The notes under the pieces were generated by a model. The model had not been told where the DNA came from and searched no databases. It saw nothing but the letters and a program-made list of their open reading frames with translations. From contig JASJZH010000006.1 of the NCBI GenBank assembly GCA_037178975.1, positions 2,170,001-2,234,000 on the forward strand: a stretch of 64,000 bases of DNA, given 5' to 3'. Source of the stretch: Oscheius tipulae. Lineage: Eukaryota > Nematoda > Chromadorea > Rhabditida > Rhabditidae. The first letter of the stretch is position 1; every line of letters starts with the position of its first letter. The translations under genes and the position numbers were made by a program. This document shows positions 36,169 to 47,655 of this stretch, one piece after another.

Positions 36169-36973
36169 GCCCAACGGTTAGCTCCTGAAATGTAAACTTG
36201 TGAAGTACTAAAACACAGGACACATAGAGGAAGAAACGTGTTGTCATGAAATCTAAGCGGTAGACAGTGAGATTACTCCTATAAACAATATTCCTTGTGA
36301 GTCAATCATAGAGCGCGGCCATTTTTCGATCTTGCCTTTCATTCACAATCCAAAAGTTTCTGCTCTTATCTTTTTGCAAACTTCATAAAAATCATGATTT
36401 GCAAAGAGTTGTCATGGTGGAAGTTCTCATAATCAGAGAGATATTTCTAGCTGGTAATAATGTCGAAAAAATGCAGAATAACGGAGGCGCGCGTCAATGT
36501 TTAAAACAGTTCACACTGTGGGGTGACTTTCGCCTAGCAAAGGAAATGGCGAGTGATCGGTGAGGAGGAGAGCTAGGTGAACCGCGACCCAGCCGGCTTA
36601 TTCATCAAAACTACTAGCATTCTGTCCTCTATGATTAACAGCTTACAACATGAAACTGTTTATTGTTCAAAGCAGCAAAAGATCAGATCTTGGACTTTCC
36701 ATAGCCCAAAAGATAGCAGCTGCAAATTTTTTTTCTTCTCTGCAGTACTGACTCGAAAAACTTTCGCTGCATGACCACATGCTTACACTTAATTTTCAAA
36801 TCTGCTGGTTCAGATGAATGTGTATCTATTAAGAACTACCGTGCCGAGAGATATATGCTGGAGACAGAAAACAGTCGTTGATGTTGCCCGACGAGGCTAA
36901 GTATTGGTTTCACATAGAAACTCAAGACAAGTATGCTCCCAAAAATGATAAATGGGAAGTTAGAAATAAAATT
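36169..36973. other. intergenic between family members 2 and 3
   Basis: No supported gene. An ORF at 36577-36774 (+) is unsupported. The plus-strand ORF 36878-37303 starting at the far end is antisense to family member 3. Confidence 0.4.
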
Positions 36974-37505
36974 TTATCCAGTAGTAAAACAGCTGATCAT
37001 GAGATCAGGGTTACCGTTACGATGATCATTACAGAAATGAACTGCAAGAAGGTGCATTTTTCGGAGCTTTGGAAGAAATCCTCCTTGAGCATTCACGAAA
37101 CATTTGATGTAGTTCATGTTCGCGTAGTTGTAAACCGTCGTGGCCGATCCGTCCACCTTCTCCACGAGAATCGACAGAGCGACGTGTTCTTTGTCTTGAT
37201 AGCCATGACTGAACAGGACAAAGGCAAAATCATCCATGCTTTCGAAACACTCAAAGTTTTTCGAAACGGTGACTCCGGAGACTGTAGCTTGAAAAATGAC
37301 TGAGGTCTTGTTCTGAAACAAGAATTTTGTCCAAGTAAGAAATATAACCTACTTCAAACATTTTCCTTTTCATGGTTTTCTTCATCAGCCTCTTTTCCAG
37401 TTTCATCTCACTTTTTTTCTCCTGATACTTCTTTTTATTAGCCAGCTTCTTGATAGTTATAAGGTCCATCGACGATGTAAGTAGGAGCTCAGAATATTGA
37501 AACAT
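36974..37505 (-). CDS. N-A-F-G family member 3 (unrecognised family)
   Basis: Exons 37505-37353 and 37312-36974 (40-nt intron, phase 0) give 163 aa; a second in-frame ATG at 37469 is a plausible start. The leader is strongly basic (KKLANKKKYQEKKSEMKLEK, RLMKKTMKRK). The core has VIFQATVSG, FESMDDFAFVLF, VALSILVEK and then CFVNAQGGFLPK, where the family motif is degenerate (N-A-Q-G). It is the most divergent member but keeps the order of strands and the intron position. Confidence 0.7.
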
Positions 37506-37555
37506 TCTGAAGTGATGAGCATAGAAAGATGAAACGAGGAGAGAAAAGAAAGATT

Positions 37556-37632
37556 GTTAAGCACAGAAACTGAAAAACAGAGAGACAAAGAGACAGAAAG
37601 AATCAGAGATACAGAGAGGCAGACGGAGACAG
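37556..37632. repeat. purine-rich degenerate repeat
   Basis: ACAGAGA-type units (ACAGAGAGACAAAGAGACAG and variants) run for about 75 nt. They open a spurious long ORF on the minus strand. The flanks to 38307 hold no supported gene; a 79-aa minus-strand ORF at 38053-38292 directly follows member 4 and is of doubtful value. Confidence 0.7.
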
Positions 37633-38307
37633 TCGGCTTGCAGACACCGTGTTTCTGTTTGTCAAAACATAATGAGGAGTTGTCACAAGCAGTGTTGCAA
37701 AACAGACTCGCGGCATAAGAAAGCTGACTCATTTGGCCTCTGCGCATGGTCTCAAAGAGTCTCGGAACTTATTTGAAATTTACAAAGGGGACCGTTTTAT
37801 AGGCCCAAGTGTGGAGACAATGTCTTTGATTGTCAGCGATTCTTGATATGCACATAATATTTCCCTGCGTGAGAACTCATAAACGGGTGAGCTGTTTGTC
37901 AAGTATTGAAAAGATCTATCTTTCGTCAAAGCTCATGAGACAGTTCCGGCGGAACAGGTCTTTCTCACACAGATGTGATGTACTCTCTGATTACAGCGGA
38001 AACGGAAAAACAAATGTCCATAGCATTATGATAATTTGACGGCTGAAAATGACTAGGGGAGCGGATGCCATGACACGTATAATTTAACAGAACGAAGAGG
38101 CATCCTTCCGTCAGTCAAGGCAATTGCGGCACTAGATTTGGGGAATTGATGGGAGGCATCCATTTTTACACGTTTCATTAGACGTGTAGGGGCGACAAAA
38201 TTGGGAAGTTTTTTGCTCAACAGTACGTTAAAAGCGTCACAGACAAGTTTATCTGATTCTTTATCAACTTTATCTTTGCCAACTGAACACATACTTTTCT
38301 GATCGCT

Positions 38308-38843
38308 TCAGCAAGTGACGTTGATTTGCATGTGTCCTGCAGGACTGAAGGAAACCTTGATGCTGACGGCGATCTGGATACCACGCCGAGTTTCCTTTCC
38401 AAACGCATTTACAACTCCGACGTGAAAATCCACAATTGACCCGTTGAAAAGAGCAGACTGCTCATATTCGAGTACTGGATTTTTGAAGGAAATCTTGGTG
38501 AATATAGGATGATAAGTCAAATTCTCAACTTGATAGGAGATATACTCTTCTAGGCGACGAATAGACGGAATCACAACATTAGCTTTATAGATTCCCTGAG
38601 TAACGTCGACTTTTAGCATGCCGTAGTACTGAAAGAATCTGTTTAACAGAACAGTTTATCTCATAACGAAATATTGGAAGAGATACTCACGTCTAATGTT
38701 TTTTGGTTGAACAACCTTCGCAGAACATCTTGGCGCAGAGTGTTCTTGCATGTTTTTCTCTTCGGTTTCACAATAACTTCCGAAGGTTCAACTGATGTTT
38801 CAGCAACAGTGGACGCGTCAACGTCTTTATCAGTTTGAGTCAT
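38308..38843 (-). CDS. N-A-F-G family member 4 (unrecognised family)
   Basis: Exons 38843-38691 and 38628-38308 (phase 0) give 157 aa. The leader is first acidic/threonine-rich (MTQTDKDVDASTVAET), then basic (KPKRKTCKN). The core has KVDVTQGIYKANVVI, RRLEEYISYQV, KISFKNPVLEYE and VGVVNAFGKETRRG, and ends QINVTC. N-A-F-G-K-E is identical to member 2. An upstream in-frame ATG (38903) would add 20 residues. Confidence 0.75.
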
Positions 38844-39549
38844 TTCTGATATTATAGCTCTGAAACTACTTTCAATCTTGCAATGAGACAAAAACGAAGG
38901 CAACAGATATGACGATTTATGAGCATGGATTGATGCACGCGGGCGGGAAAGGCGTTGAGATGAGGCGAAAGGTGGATGGCTACAAGTTGCGCCAGTCGCC
39001 TGATTGAGTACAAAACATCTTAATTATCAACATTATCAACTAAGCTAGTGATCAAATTTCTAATATTGGACTGATTCTTCATAATTGATGGTGAGGTGGG
39101 AGAAGTTTAGGCTGATGCGGAGATCAAAAGATGTGAGTATATCAGTTATCAGGATCCCCTCAAAATAATGTTTCTGTGACCAAACAGCTAACTTTTTGCG
39201 TAGTATATATCCACCAGATGCCGTAGGCAGCTTTGCAGCCTGTTGATCTTGGCTTAGAATTGATCATAGGCGGCTGCGCCGCTTCCCTAGTAGCAGTTTC
39301 CTCCACAACTGGCTTGTCCTCTTGCCTCTTGACTTAGTGTTGCCATGTATTTGCGTGGACACTATGACAGACAGACAAAAGGACACCATTGCGCTTTCGT
39401 AAAGAAAAATCTGCATTTCTCCCAATGTCAACTACCTCGACAAACTATAATCTCTTTTTCTCTTAACATCAATTTACAATAGATATAACATGTTAAAGGG
39501 GTGTTGAATATGTACAAAGACCAAGCTTTGGCTTAAATACGGGAGTATC
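38844..39549. other. intergenic between family members 4 and 5
   Basis: No supported exon, repeat or RNA gene is visible. Confidence 0.4.
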
Positions 39550-40414
39550 TCAAGGTCTGGCAGCATTGGGAACCCAATTAAGTACAGTAAACTTCTTCTT
39601 GCGCCAGGGTAGGAAGCGAATGCAGAAACGCTTACGATCATAGCGCGGCACCGGACGACCGAAGCAGTTTAAAGCACCTATAAACTCGCGGTGGGTAGCT
39701 GTATTGACAACGAGGCGATAGTAGCCTTCTGGATCGCGGTGGATGATGCGAAGCAGGACGACGTCGGGAGTATAAGCACGGAAACGGAAGTGGGCCCACT
39801 CCGAAAGGTTATCCATCGGATAGACGTCGTGTGTGAACAGTTTTCCGCGGTAGAAGACGACAAAGCGCAGCAGGCAAGGATGCTGAAACACAGTTAAAGT
39901 AAACTAAGTAAGCGGCCGCTTTCAAAAAAAAATAAGTATTATGCACAGTTCAAAGAAAATGTCCTGTGCTCACTGTTCCTGGCACAGCTAGCACGAGCCA
40001 GTTTTTGCCCCTTTGCTGTTTATTGCACACCTTTCGAGATTCAGATGTATCAGGTTAAACCTTGCAGCAGTTTTTAACTTGAAGTGACTAATGGCTGTGT
40101 TAAATGGTAGGAAAACTCACAATAAAAAGTTTGGTTTCCACGTTTACTCTCATGATCTTCACCCTTAGATCGACGCTGTCCATTTGGAAACCGGGACGTG
40201 AAGACTGCAAGTTCTAACTACCAACGTAAGGAAAAGGACTCACTTTACGAGGTGGTTTTTTAGTCTTCTTCTTTTTCTGCTCTTCCCTGTCGACTGTATC
40301 CTTCTTCTCTTCCGTGCTCTGTTCTTTCTCCACCTCGTCTTGAAGAAAAAGCTGCTGAAGAGGAGTCAGTGGGAGACTGGTGGTAGCAACGCTAGTGTTC
40401 ACGTCCGATTCCAT
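39550..40414 (-). CDS. N-A-F-G family member 5 (unrecognised family)
   Basis: Exons 40414-40244, 40204-40121 and 39882-39550 (phase 0 throughout) give 195 aa. Leader: MESDVNTSVATTSLPLTPLQ, then an acidic/basic block ending EEQKKKKTKKPPRK. Core: VDLRVKIMRVNVETK, DNLSEWAHFRF, VLLRIIHRDPEGYY and IGALNCFGRPVPR, with the motif read as N-C-F-G-R. The C-terminus is basic (PWRKKKF). One more intron than members 2-4, inserted inside the core's first strands. It ends the tandem run on its upstream side. Confidence 0.75.
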
Positions 40415-41779
40415 GCTTATCAATAATAGTATGCCAGTGGTTGAAACAAGTAAGAGATGAAATAGCGTGAAAGTGATAAAATGCCATTCAGGGGTAGGTG
40501 CGTTTTTACAGAGCAGTACATAGGAATGGTCTACTGAAGGGATCAAATGAAATCAATAATGAGTTTACCGTAAATCAAAAAAAGGGTGTAATCAACGAAA
40601 GTTGTGTCACGAACTCGTCACTGAAAACGGACTAGAATTCTTCGGTTTTTTCCCGGTATTATACAGGCTGAAAAGTAACGAAAGCTGAGTAACGCATGTA
40701 GGTATCCAAGAAAGAGTGCTGTAAAAACGGATGAACATCCATGCATCGCATCAATCATGGTCATGTTTGAAAAACGGAGCCCTGACAGTGCTCGAACGAA
40801 AATCCTGTACGGTTTGGAAAGCAGCGAGAACGTAAAGAAATTTCACAGCAAAGATTTTGCCATGAGTTGCGTTCGAGTAGAGAGAGGCCGAGCTGACTCA
40901 GAAAGGCATTGCAACGCGTGCAGAGAAGAGCGCCACATGTGCCGCAGGAGGCGCAGAAAGTTCCCGCCCTATACACCCGCAAAAACATGACATCAGTTAG
41001 TCTTGCGCGGCCGGAGACTATCATCCGGCGAAGAGGAAGAGAACCAAATTACTAAAGGTGGCAAATGTGTGAGAAGCTACAAAGGTAAACGGAAACATTC
41101 GTCACTGGGAGCCGTTGACAAAAATGCTGATCATGCTGGAAAGATTAGGTTTCATGCCGGGTAGCCGATAGTGGAGAACACAACACGCAGTTCACTGTTT
41201 TGCTACAAGAACCTCGCCCGCCAACAAAAGAAGGGTCTACCATTTTTCGTAGATCGTAGGCTTTTTTCAAGCACAGCTGGACCTTTCAGATGCAAAAACT
41301 TTTTTTTGTTCGATTTAAATAAGGCACCCAAACTTAGGTAAAATATGGGTGTGAATCTCTGTAGTGAGCGATATACTTGTTCTAAGTTTCATCGACCGTC
41401 TATTGTCGCGTTTACAGTAGTGTTCCTGGTCATTGTTCAGAAACCTGCTGTTGTTAGGGGTACGCTTGCGGCTACCATAATCGCAAAAAGGTTTATCATT
41501 GGAGTCGTATTTACTTCGTCTGGCAGCAAAGGCACCGCACTCAACCAGACTTGCCTCTTAAATACATCACTTTTCAGATATACGATCCCTGGCTGTTATC
41601 TTTCAGCCATCTGGCGGCAATATCCGAAGGGCAGAAGTCATATACCAGACAGTTGACTTGCTCAGCCTTCGTAATCCCGACTTTGGACCAATCAAAGGAA
41701 AGAAAATCTTTACTATGGGTAACTATCAATATGAAGGATACACGTTTTCCGTAATGATAAGCGTTTACCGAAGTACATA
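40415..41779. other. intergenic with a doubtful plus-strand ORF set
   Basis: Plus-strand frames at 41345-41460 and 41579-41870 can be joined in phase to a protein with one hydrophobic start (SIVAFTVVFLVIVQ), but the second part is antisense to the better-supported gene at 41780-42666. A basic, cysteine-containing ORF at 40757-40990 (+) has no support. Confidence 0.3.
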
Positions 41780-42666
41780 TCAGTCAATAACGAAAAAGTT
41801 GATAGCTTCGGCAGGTCTAGGCATTTCGCTGTTATGCATTTCTACATTGACAACTCCATTGAAATACTGAAACATTCGTAGTTACTGTGAGTAAAAAAGA
41901 CGTGAGTTGGGTATAAGCAAATGGAACGAAACTTACGTAGACTTTGTCAATCAGCTGAGCGGTCATCAGGAATGGTCTAAAGAGATACATTTTCATCTCA
42001 GCTATGAAACCTACAGCATCACAAAATACAAAAAGGTGCTCACAAGAACGGTACAAGTGTCCTTTGGAAGCATTGTGATCGGAGGATCCAGATGCTGTAA
42101 GATCTTGTCAACACCATGAATGCGAGACAGCTGTTTCTTCATTCTCGCCCAAACCTTAAAGATTCTGCATTCAAACAAGCTAGCTGTTACTTACGGGAAG
42201 CATAAAAGTCTTGTGGTCGACAAAAGGCAAGTCAACCATCAGCTTGTAAGCAACTCTGGCCATCGCGTTCAGGTCGGTGTGCTCGTTTTGGATGCGCGAG
42301 ACATGCCCCAGGAACGATACACGTAAGTTCTGATTTTTGATTTGTCCTTGGCTTGAAAGAGACCATGCCATTACAGCCATTTGACCACGGAGAGCCTGAA
42401 ATATGAAGATATACCCATCCCTGCATTTAGGGAACAAGGTTGGCTATCGCTCCATTGAGGCTAATGTTCATGTAATCCTGTTAACTTCACATCTACACAA
42501 CAGGTCACGGACAGACAGGTACGGTATTCGGCACACTTACAGAATCGCGCGACAGGTGCAAATTAGTTACCCTGGCGAAGAAATCATCGTCGATGTTCGG
42601 CCACAGCTCTGGCATAGCCAGGTTGTGGTAGCAAGTTGGAAGAGCAGGATTCAGACGTATAGGCAT
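41780..42666 (-). CDS. unidentified protein, seven short exons
   Basis: Exons 42666-42541, 42477-42436, 42395-42375, 42329-42195, 42154-42055, 42010-41937 and 41866-41780 are in phase; about 194 aa. The introns at 42396-42435 and 42155-42194 are exactly 40 nt, which strongly supports the strand. The 45-nt segment 42330-42374 is also open and may be retained. TTTTCAG/AGTACAATG precedes the start, a likely trans-splice acceptor. The sequence has mixed helix/strand character (LGHVSRIQNEHTDLNAMARV, KKQLSRIHGVDKILQHLD, NGVVNVEMHNSEMP) and no signal peptide. I do not recognise it. Confidence 0.55.
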
Positions 42667-42679
42667 TGTACTCTGAAAA

Positions 42680-43041
42680 CAACCACGATTATTTTGATAA
42701 GGAGCTGTCTCGGAAAGGCCAAGAGAGAACAGTCGAATTGAGAAAAAGTTTGCAGATGTCATGCGGCTGGAAAATGCGCTGAAGAGACATAAACAAGTCG
42801 GCTACGGAAAATAGTTGCGCCCATACTGGCTATCTCGCGTGACCGTCGCATGGTGTTCATGTCCCAGATGTACAACGATATTGGTACCCCACTACAAAAC
42901 CTTGAAAAAAGAGACATCGGCTCGGATTTTTAACTCGTCGAGAAACGTTTTCTGGAGATTGCGACAGAAAGGCAACTGGACACTGATGTGGTGTCAAACG
43001 AATATCAAGTCAAAATATCTGAAATCGAGATCGCAAAATAA
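42680..43041 (+). pseudogene. frameshifted coiled-coil relic
   Basis: Three successive frames continue one another: FDKELSRKGQERTVELRK, then KKFADVMRLENALKRHKQVG, then DRRMVFMSQMYNDIGTPLQN. After an in-frame TAA the third frame continues LVEKRFLEIATERQLDTDVV. All are charged, heptad-like and contiguous on the DNA, as expected of a decayed helical-bundle or coiled-coil gene (BAR-like proteins are one possibility). A-rich sequence can mimic this by chance, so confidence is moderate. It lies just upstream of the unidentified minus-strand gene. Confidence 0.4.
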
Positions 43042-44755
43042 GAATAACTGTTCTACAATGTTCAGAACCCAATCGAAACCGTGATGGGATGGAAAATCAA
43101 TTGAAGCATCAGTCCGATTTATAGAGGAATCTTTTTACAGTTTGGGTTATTCTGAGCCTCCAGCATTTCCACAGTGAGTTATTGTTTGTTACCAGTTTCA
43201 GACATAGGTGAAGGCCATTCAGACCCGTAAATCTTACAAGTCACAACATTAATCAGAACAGAGCGAAGCCAGCATGACAAAGAGCGAGCTGAGCCTATGG
43301 TGCCTTGAACCTTCCCCATTTCCAGTGTTGTTCTGCAGTCATGTTTAGGTGGTTAGGCAAACGTTTTTGGTCTCCTTCGCGGATTGGGTCTTTTGTCTGA
43401 CATTACGACCGTTGATCTGTTGGGTATCGAGTTACAGGACGCACCAGCCTTGCTTGGTGTTAGCAGTTCTCTCATTGCCTTTTCTCCTTTTGCGTTTGGT
43501 TATTATCATTATTTGATGCATACGCCTTCCTTATTTCTCTTGACTCTTAATTTGGGAGACTCGTTAGGAAGCTTCGACTTAATGCACCTGAGAAATTCGC
43601 TCTGCAGAAAACACGAGGTGTCCATGACATCATTTCCACGTAAACAACTTGGGATTTTCCCGCCTCTCAAAATGCCAAACTGCTAGATTGAAATTTTATA
43701 GCTAAACACTATTTTAACTAATATGACATCATTTACAAAAAGCTATTCGCTTTTCGATGATTCAAACCGAACATTATTCATCACGGGTGGTCGACAGAAA
43801 GGATTGTTTACCCAGCGGACTGGTGTTTCTCCCATTTTTCGATTGGCATAAATGCTTTTAACAGAGGCACTGCCGCTGTTGAATATCCGTATCTCTGGTG
43901 ATCTTATAGTTTTGGTGCTAGAAACAATTATAGATTCTCATTGACCCCCTTGTCCTATTTCCTAGCCTACAACAGCGTCTTTGCTAAGCAAACGTAGAGC
44001 TAAAATGGTTTTGATCACGAACAAGCCCACGTTTATCAAAAGCTCGGGTCAACTTTTGCAACAAAGCGGGCACAAGAGCCTCTTATCAGACTGTCACAAT
44101 CCCGTTCGAGACATTCAGTCTCTTTAAAGAACGATTGTAAATTTGTACAATTCTGTTTTGAAGAGACCACTTCTTGCAGTTACTGCTTTTATGATTTTGT
44201 CCTACTGGTCACAAAAGTATAACACAATCATGTCAGACGCTCTGCAGTTGCATATTTTTATTTATTTTGAAAACAGTTTGACACTTTGTGTATATATTAA
44301 CTTTCGGCGATAAATTTTGGATTTTTCTCTTCAATCTTTTCTCTTTTCATTCTCTCTAAACATTTTTGTATTATCTCCTGAAAGTGAGATTTACTCTTTC
44401 CTCTTTCAGGGTATTTCGCGCATCGATGCATATGTGTTCTTTTGTGCTCACTTCCTCCTAATTTCGTTTCTGCTCCCCTCTCCAGCTTAGCAACTGCACT
44501 CTTGTTCCCCTATTTTCCAGATATTCGCTTATCTTCAGACTACTTTTCTATTCGCTTATCAAAACCAAATTAATCTCATTAAAATCAGTTCACATCAAGA
44601 AAAGAGCACATACTGACCAACAAAATCGTTTGTGCTGATTAGAAAGATCTTTGCTCAAGTTTCCGAGAAGCAATCTAGGCAATTGTCGCCATAATCTTCT
44701 GTGTCGCTGCGCCTACTTCCAGCTTCTTCTTGTTTCTACCCTTTTTTATAGCAAA
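43042..44755. other. 1.7-kb intergenic region
   Basis: No supported gene. A 100-aa plus-strand ORF at 43384-43686 is hydrophobic but lacks splice sites or family similarity. Pyrimidine-rich DNA at 44320-44530 precedes pnc-1. Confidence 0.4.
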
Positions 44756-45654
44756 ATGAACAACAACAATAGCAAGCTGCAGCTTGCGCTCATCGTTGTC
44801 GACTACCAAAACGACTTCATTGACGGAAGCCTTGCTCTATCGGTAATTAGTTTTATGATGCTTGTACTGCTTGAACTTAGGCTGGAACAGCTGGTCAGAA
44901 CGCTAATGATGCTCTGGAACATATCAATGCTCTCCTTAAGGAACATAAGGAGATTTCGTTGGTGGTCTACACCCGTGATGCTCACCCGGAAAACCATATT
45001 TCTTTCTTCGCATCTGCTCAGGATACCGATAGAAAGGTTCTCTCCCCACTTGATACCTCTAAGCTCAAAATGTTCGACTGCGTACAGTTTGAGGGTCGCA
45101 AATCTGAGCAGGTTGGTTATTCTTCTAATATTTAAGCTATACTGCTGTTCTCGGTTCTCTATCCTTCTCATTGTGTCGTCGGAACACCTGGTTTTGCTTT
45201 TCACAAGGATTTGACCATGGTGCCCCGCTCTATCATTATTGACAAGGGCAAACAAACTTCTGTGGAGAGCTACAGCGCCTTCTTGGACAACGATCGGGTC
45301 GTTGAGTAATTTTTGTTTCACTTTCTTGTGCAAATTCTTATTCAGTACTGGTTTGGCAAAAACATTAAAAGATTTCGAGATCAACACTGTACTCGTTTGT
45401 GGCATAGCTCTGGACATCTGTGTGGCAGCCACTGCACTCGATGCTGTTAAGTTTGGTTTCAGGACTGCTGTAGCCATTGAAGCCTGGTATGTTCGGTTTT
45501 TTACAGTAGATATTTTCATTCCAGTAAGGGCTTAGACGTGAATGGTATCGAGAAGGCGATAGATGATTTCAAGGCCAACGATATTCCGATTCTTTCAACT
45601 GAAGACTCTCTCAAGGTGCTTCGAGGGGAGCTGATCCCACAAGAATGGGTCTAA
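44756..45654 (+). CDS. pnc-1: nicotinamidase
   Basis: Exons 44756-44842, 44881-45111, about 45154-45305, 45346-45486 and 45525-45654; about 247 aa. Converts nicotinamide to nicotinate in invertebrate NAD salvage. Isochorismatase-fold marks: LALIVVDYQNDFIDGSL (catalytic Asp), VVYTRDAHPENHISF (metal-ligand D-x-H), YPSHCVVGTPGF, IIDKGKQTSVESYSAF (catalytic Lys) and VLVCGIALDICVAATALDA (catalytic Cys). Exon 3 should start GTTCTCTATCC in phase 0, but the base before it reads TTCTCG rather than an AG acceptor: one A seems to be missing. The only AG nearby would make a 21-25 nt intron. Otherwise the gene looks functional. Confidence 0.93.
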
Positions 45655-45821
45655 GACCATGTTGCTACGCTTTTATCCGCATAATACGAGTGGTGCTTTG
45701 TGTCTTGATTTCACTGTAAAAATTTATCGAGATCCTAGCATATTACACGCTTTGCCCTTTCCCAACTTTCTCTAGAGGTTTGTAGCCCAAAAGAGCTGAC
45801 ACGTATGTCGATATCAAGAGA

Positions 45822-47223
45822 TTATTGGAAGATAAATGGCTCCTGTTTGATTCCTGTTGTTTGAAAACTTCGAAAGAAGGACGTGAAATCCGTTGGGGCC
45901 GTTGTCAGAGGAACAGAATTTGCAGAGCTGTTGGAAGAAGATGGCTGAGTTCCAAAGTCTCGCTGCAATGGATCACATTGAAATACTTCTTTGTAAGGTA
46001 CCCTAAGAACAGATTCCTGGTATTGTATCTGCTTCTCAATCAACTCAATCTCTAGTTCCAACTTTCTCTTCTTGAGCTTCGCCAAACCAAGGTCAAACTG
46101 CACAGCTGACGGATCCACTTTTCGATCTGGAGAGCTGTCTACAGGCCTAATATCTGTTCTGAAAATGCGTTTTCGTCTAATAACTTGCTGACGAACTTGT
46201 TGAATTGGGACTCCGATAACTTCACTGAAGGCTTGAAGACTTTTGGGAAAAAGAGCTCTTGATGACGAGGTATTTCAATTACATTCGGTATTGATGAAGA
46301 CATAGGCGTTTGTGACTGTGCTTGCTCACGAATCCGGATATCAAATAGGCTGGGCTTATGCGCTGCTTCTGAAATATGCGTGATATGGGAGTGCGTTACT
46401 GCGAAAATGTCGTTAAAGATTCGACTGAGCAAAGGGTTACTGTTTATAGGAAGCTTCAAATCAATGTACCATTTTCACTTGCTGCTGTTGTAGACGGAAC
46501 ACCGCTCATCCCGACACCTTCTAGGATGTCGAACAGTGGTATGAGATGAGGATGAGTCACTCTGGGATGCAGTAGTTCTCCACTCGGCCCGTTCATTAGT
46601 TGCTGTCTCTAAGAGAAAAGGTATCAATCGTCATACCTTTCAGTGCGAAAATAGCTACATTGCTACCCACGTAGTCATTAAAACGATGGGAACCTACGTA
46701 ATTGTTGATCATGTAACGAGCCGTTTGAAAGTCCTTTTTTATCTTTTCCGCAACTTTTGACGGCTCACGACGAGCAACACCAAGGGCGGACAGTATTCGA
46801 CACCATTCGTAAAGTAGTGTTTCTCGAATGCGAGCTCCTTCCTTGCGGTTGCCTGAAAATCAACTTTGCAAAGACGATGTGAGACAGTTTAATACTTAGT
46901 CCCTAGAATGTATGCTGGCCAGAAAGATATTTTTAATGCATCCTCCGCTCTGAATAAACTCATGGATAACCCATGCCATTGCTATAATTAGGTCTCACTG
47001 TGGAAGTGGAATCGGGAAAAAGAGAGTGTATCTTCAGACTGACTTAATTAAATTGAGAAAGGGACGCGCAGTCGACGAACAGCAAACAAGAAGAAAGCAA
47101 AAACTCACCGTTCTCCACTTTTGAGTGGTACAGATGGTAGTTCTGCTTGTACAGATTATAGAGAACCGTGTTCTCTTCCATCGAGTAGTTGGCAGCCTTT
47201 TCTCGTTTGTACGGTATCTCCAT
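45822..47223 (-). CDS. Myb/SANT-like DNA-binding protein
   Basis: Exons 47223-47109, 46852-46637, 46608-46479, 46439-46197, 46158-46002 and 45962-45822 are phase-consistent and give 333 aa. The N-terminal 110 residues (SMEENTVLYNLYKQNYHLYH, ETLLYEWCRILSALGVA, KVAEKIKKDFQTARYMI) have the three-helix, tryptophan-containing look of Myb/SANT-like or zeste-type domains. A serine-rich linker and two helical segments follow, the last a strong coiled coil (KLKKRKLELEIELIEKQIQY). This layout is common in nuclear regulators. The intron at 46609-46636 is only 28 nt, and an alternative frame in that exon is also open. GATTGCAG/GC before the ATG may be a trans-splice acceptor. Confidence 0.6.
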
Positions 47224-47655
47224 GCCTGCAATCACAAAGTCTGTAATGCACAAAGGGGATAAAAACTGAAGAAGGAAATGCGTGGCTTGAGAGGCGGGAA
47301 ATAAATGAAGCCATTTGTGAAGAAGGGGGAACCCACAACGCGTCAGAGAGCAATCTATCTACGCGAGAGGACTACGTATCCCCAAGGATAAATTGATCGT
47401 GGGGATATTTCAGGATCTGCAAGAGACGAGTAGTTGTAGTTCTTGTCGGGAAGAACGAGAGCATACAATGTTTACGTGCGGTAAAGAAAGATCTTACCTA
47501 GCTGAAGAAAGTTCAGCTGGGTAAGATCACAACAAACCATACCAAAAAATATTCTAACAAGCCTGGAAAGCTCTTTTTATGGTATGAACCTTGCGTTACT
47601 TATAGATTGCATGAAGCTAAAGCTCGAAAAATGAGTAGTAAATTAAGAAGACGCT

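Noticed and set aside
36878-37303. 141-aa plus-strand ORF
   Set aside because: Antisense to N-A-F-G family member 3, which has a matching intron and paralogues.
37457-37747. 96-aa minus-strand ORF rich in leucine, serine and valine
   Set aside because: Produced by the purine-rich repeat on the other strand.
41345-41870. Plus-strand two-exon gene with a hydrophobic start
   Set aside because: Its second half is antisense to the last exon of the better-supported minus-strand gene (introns of exactly 40 nt).
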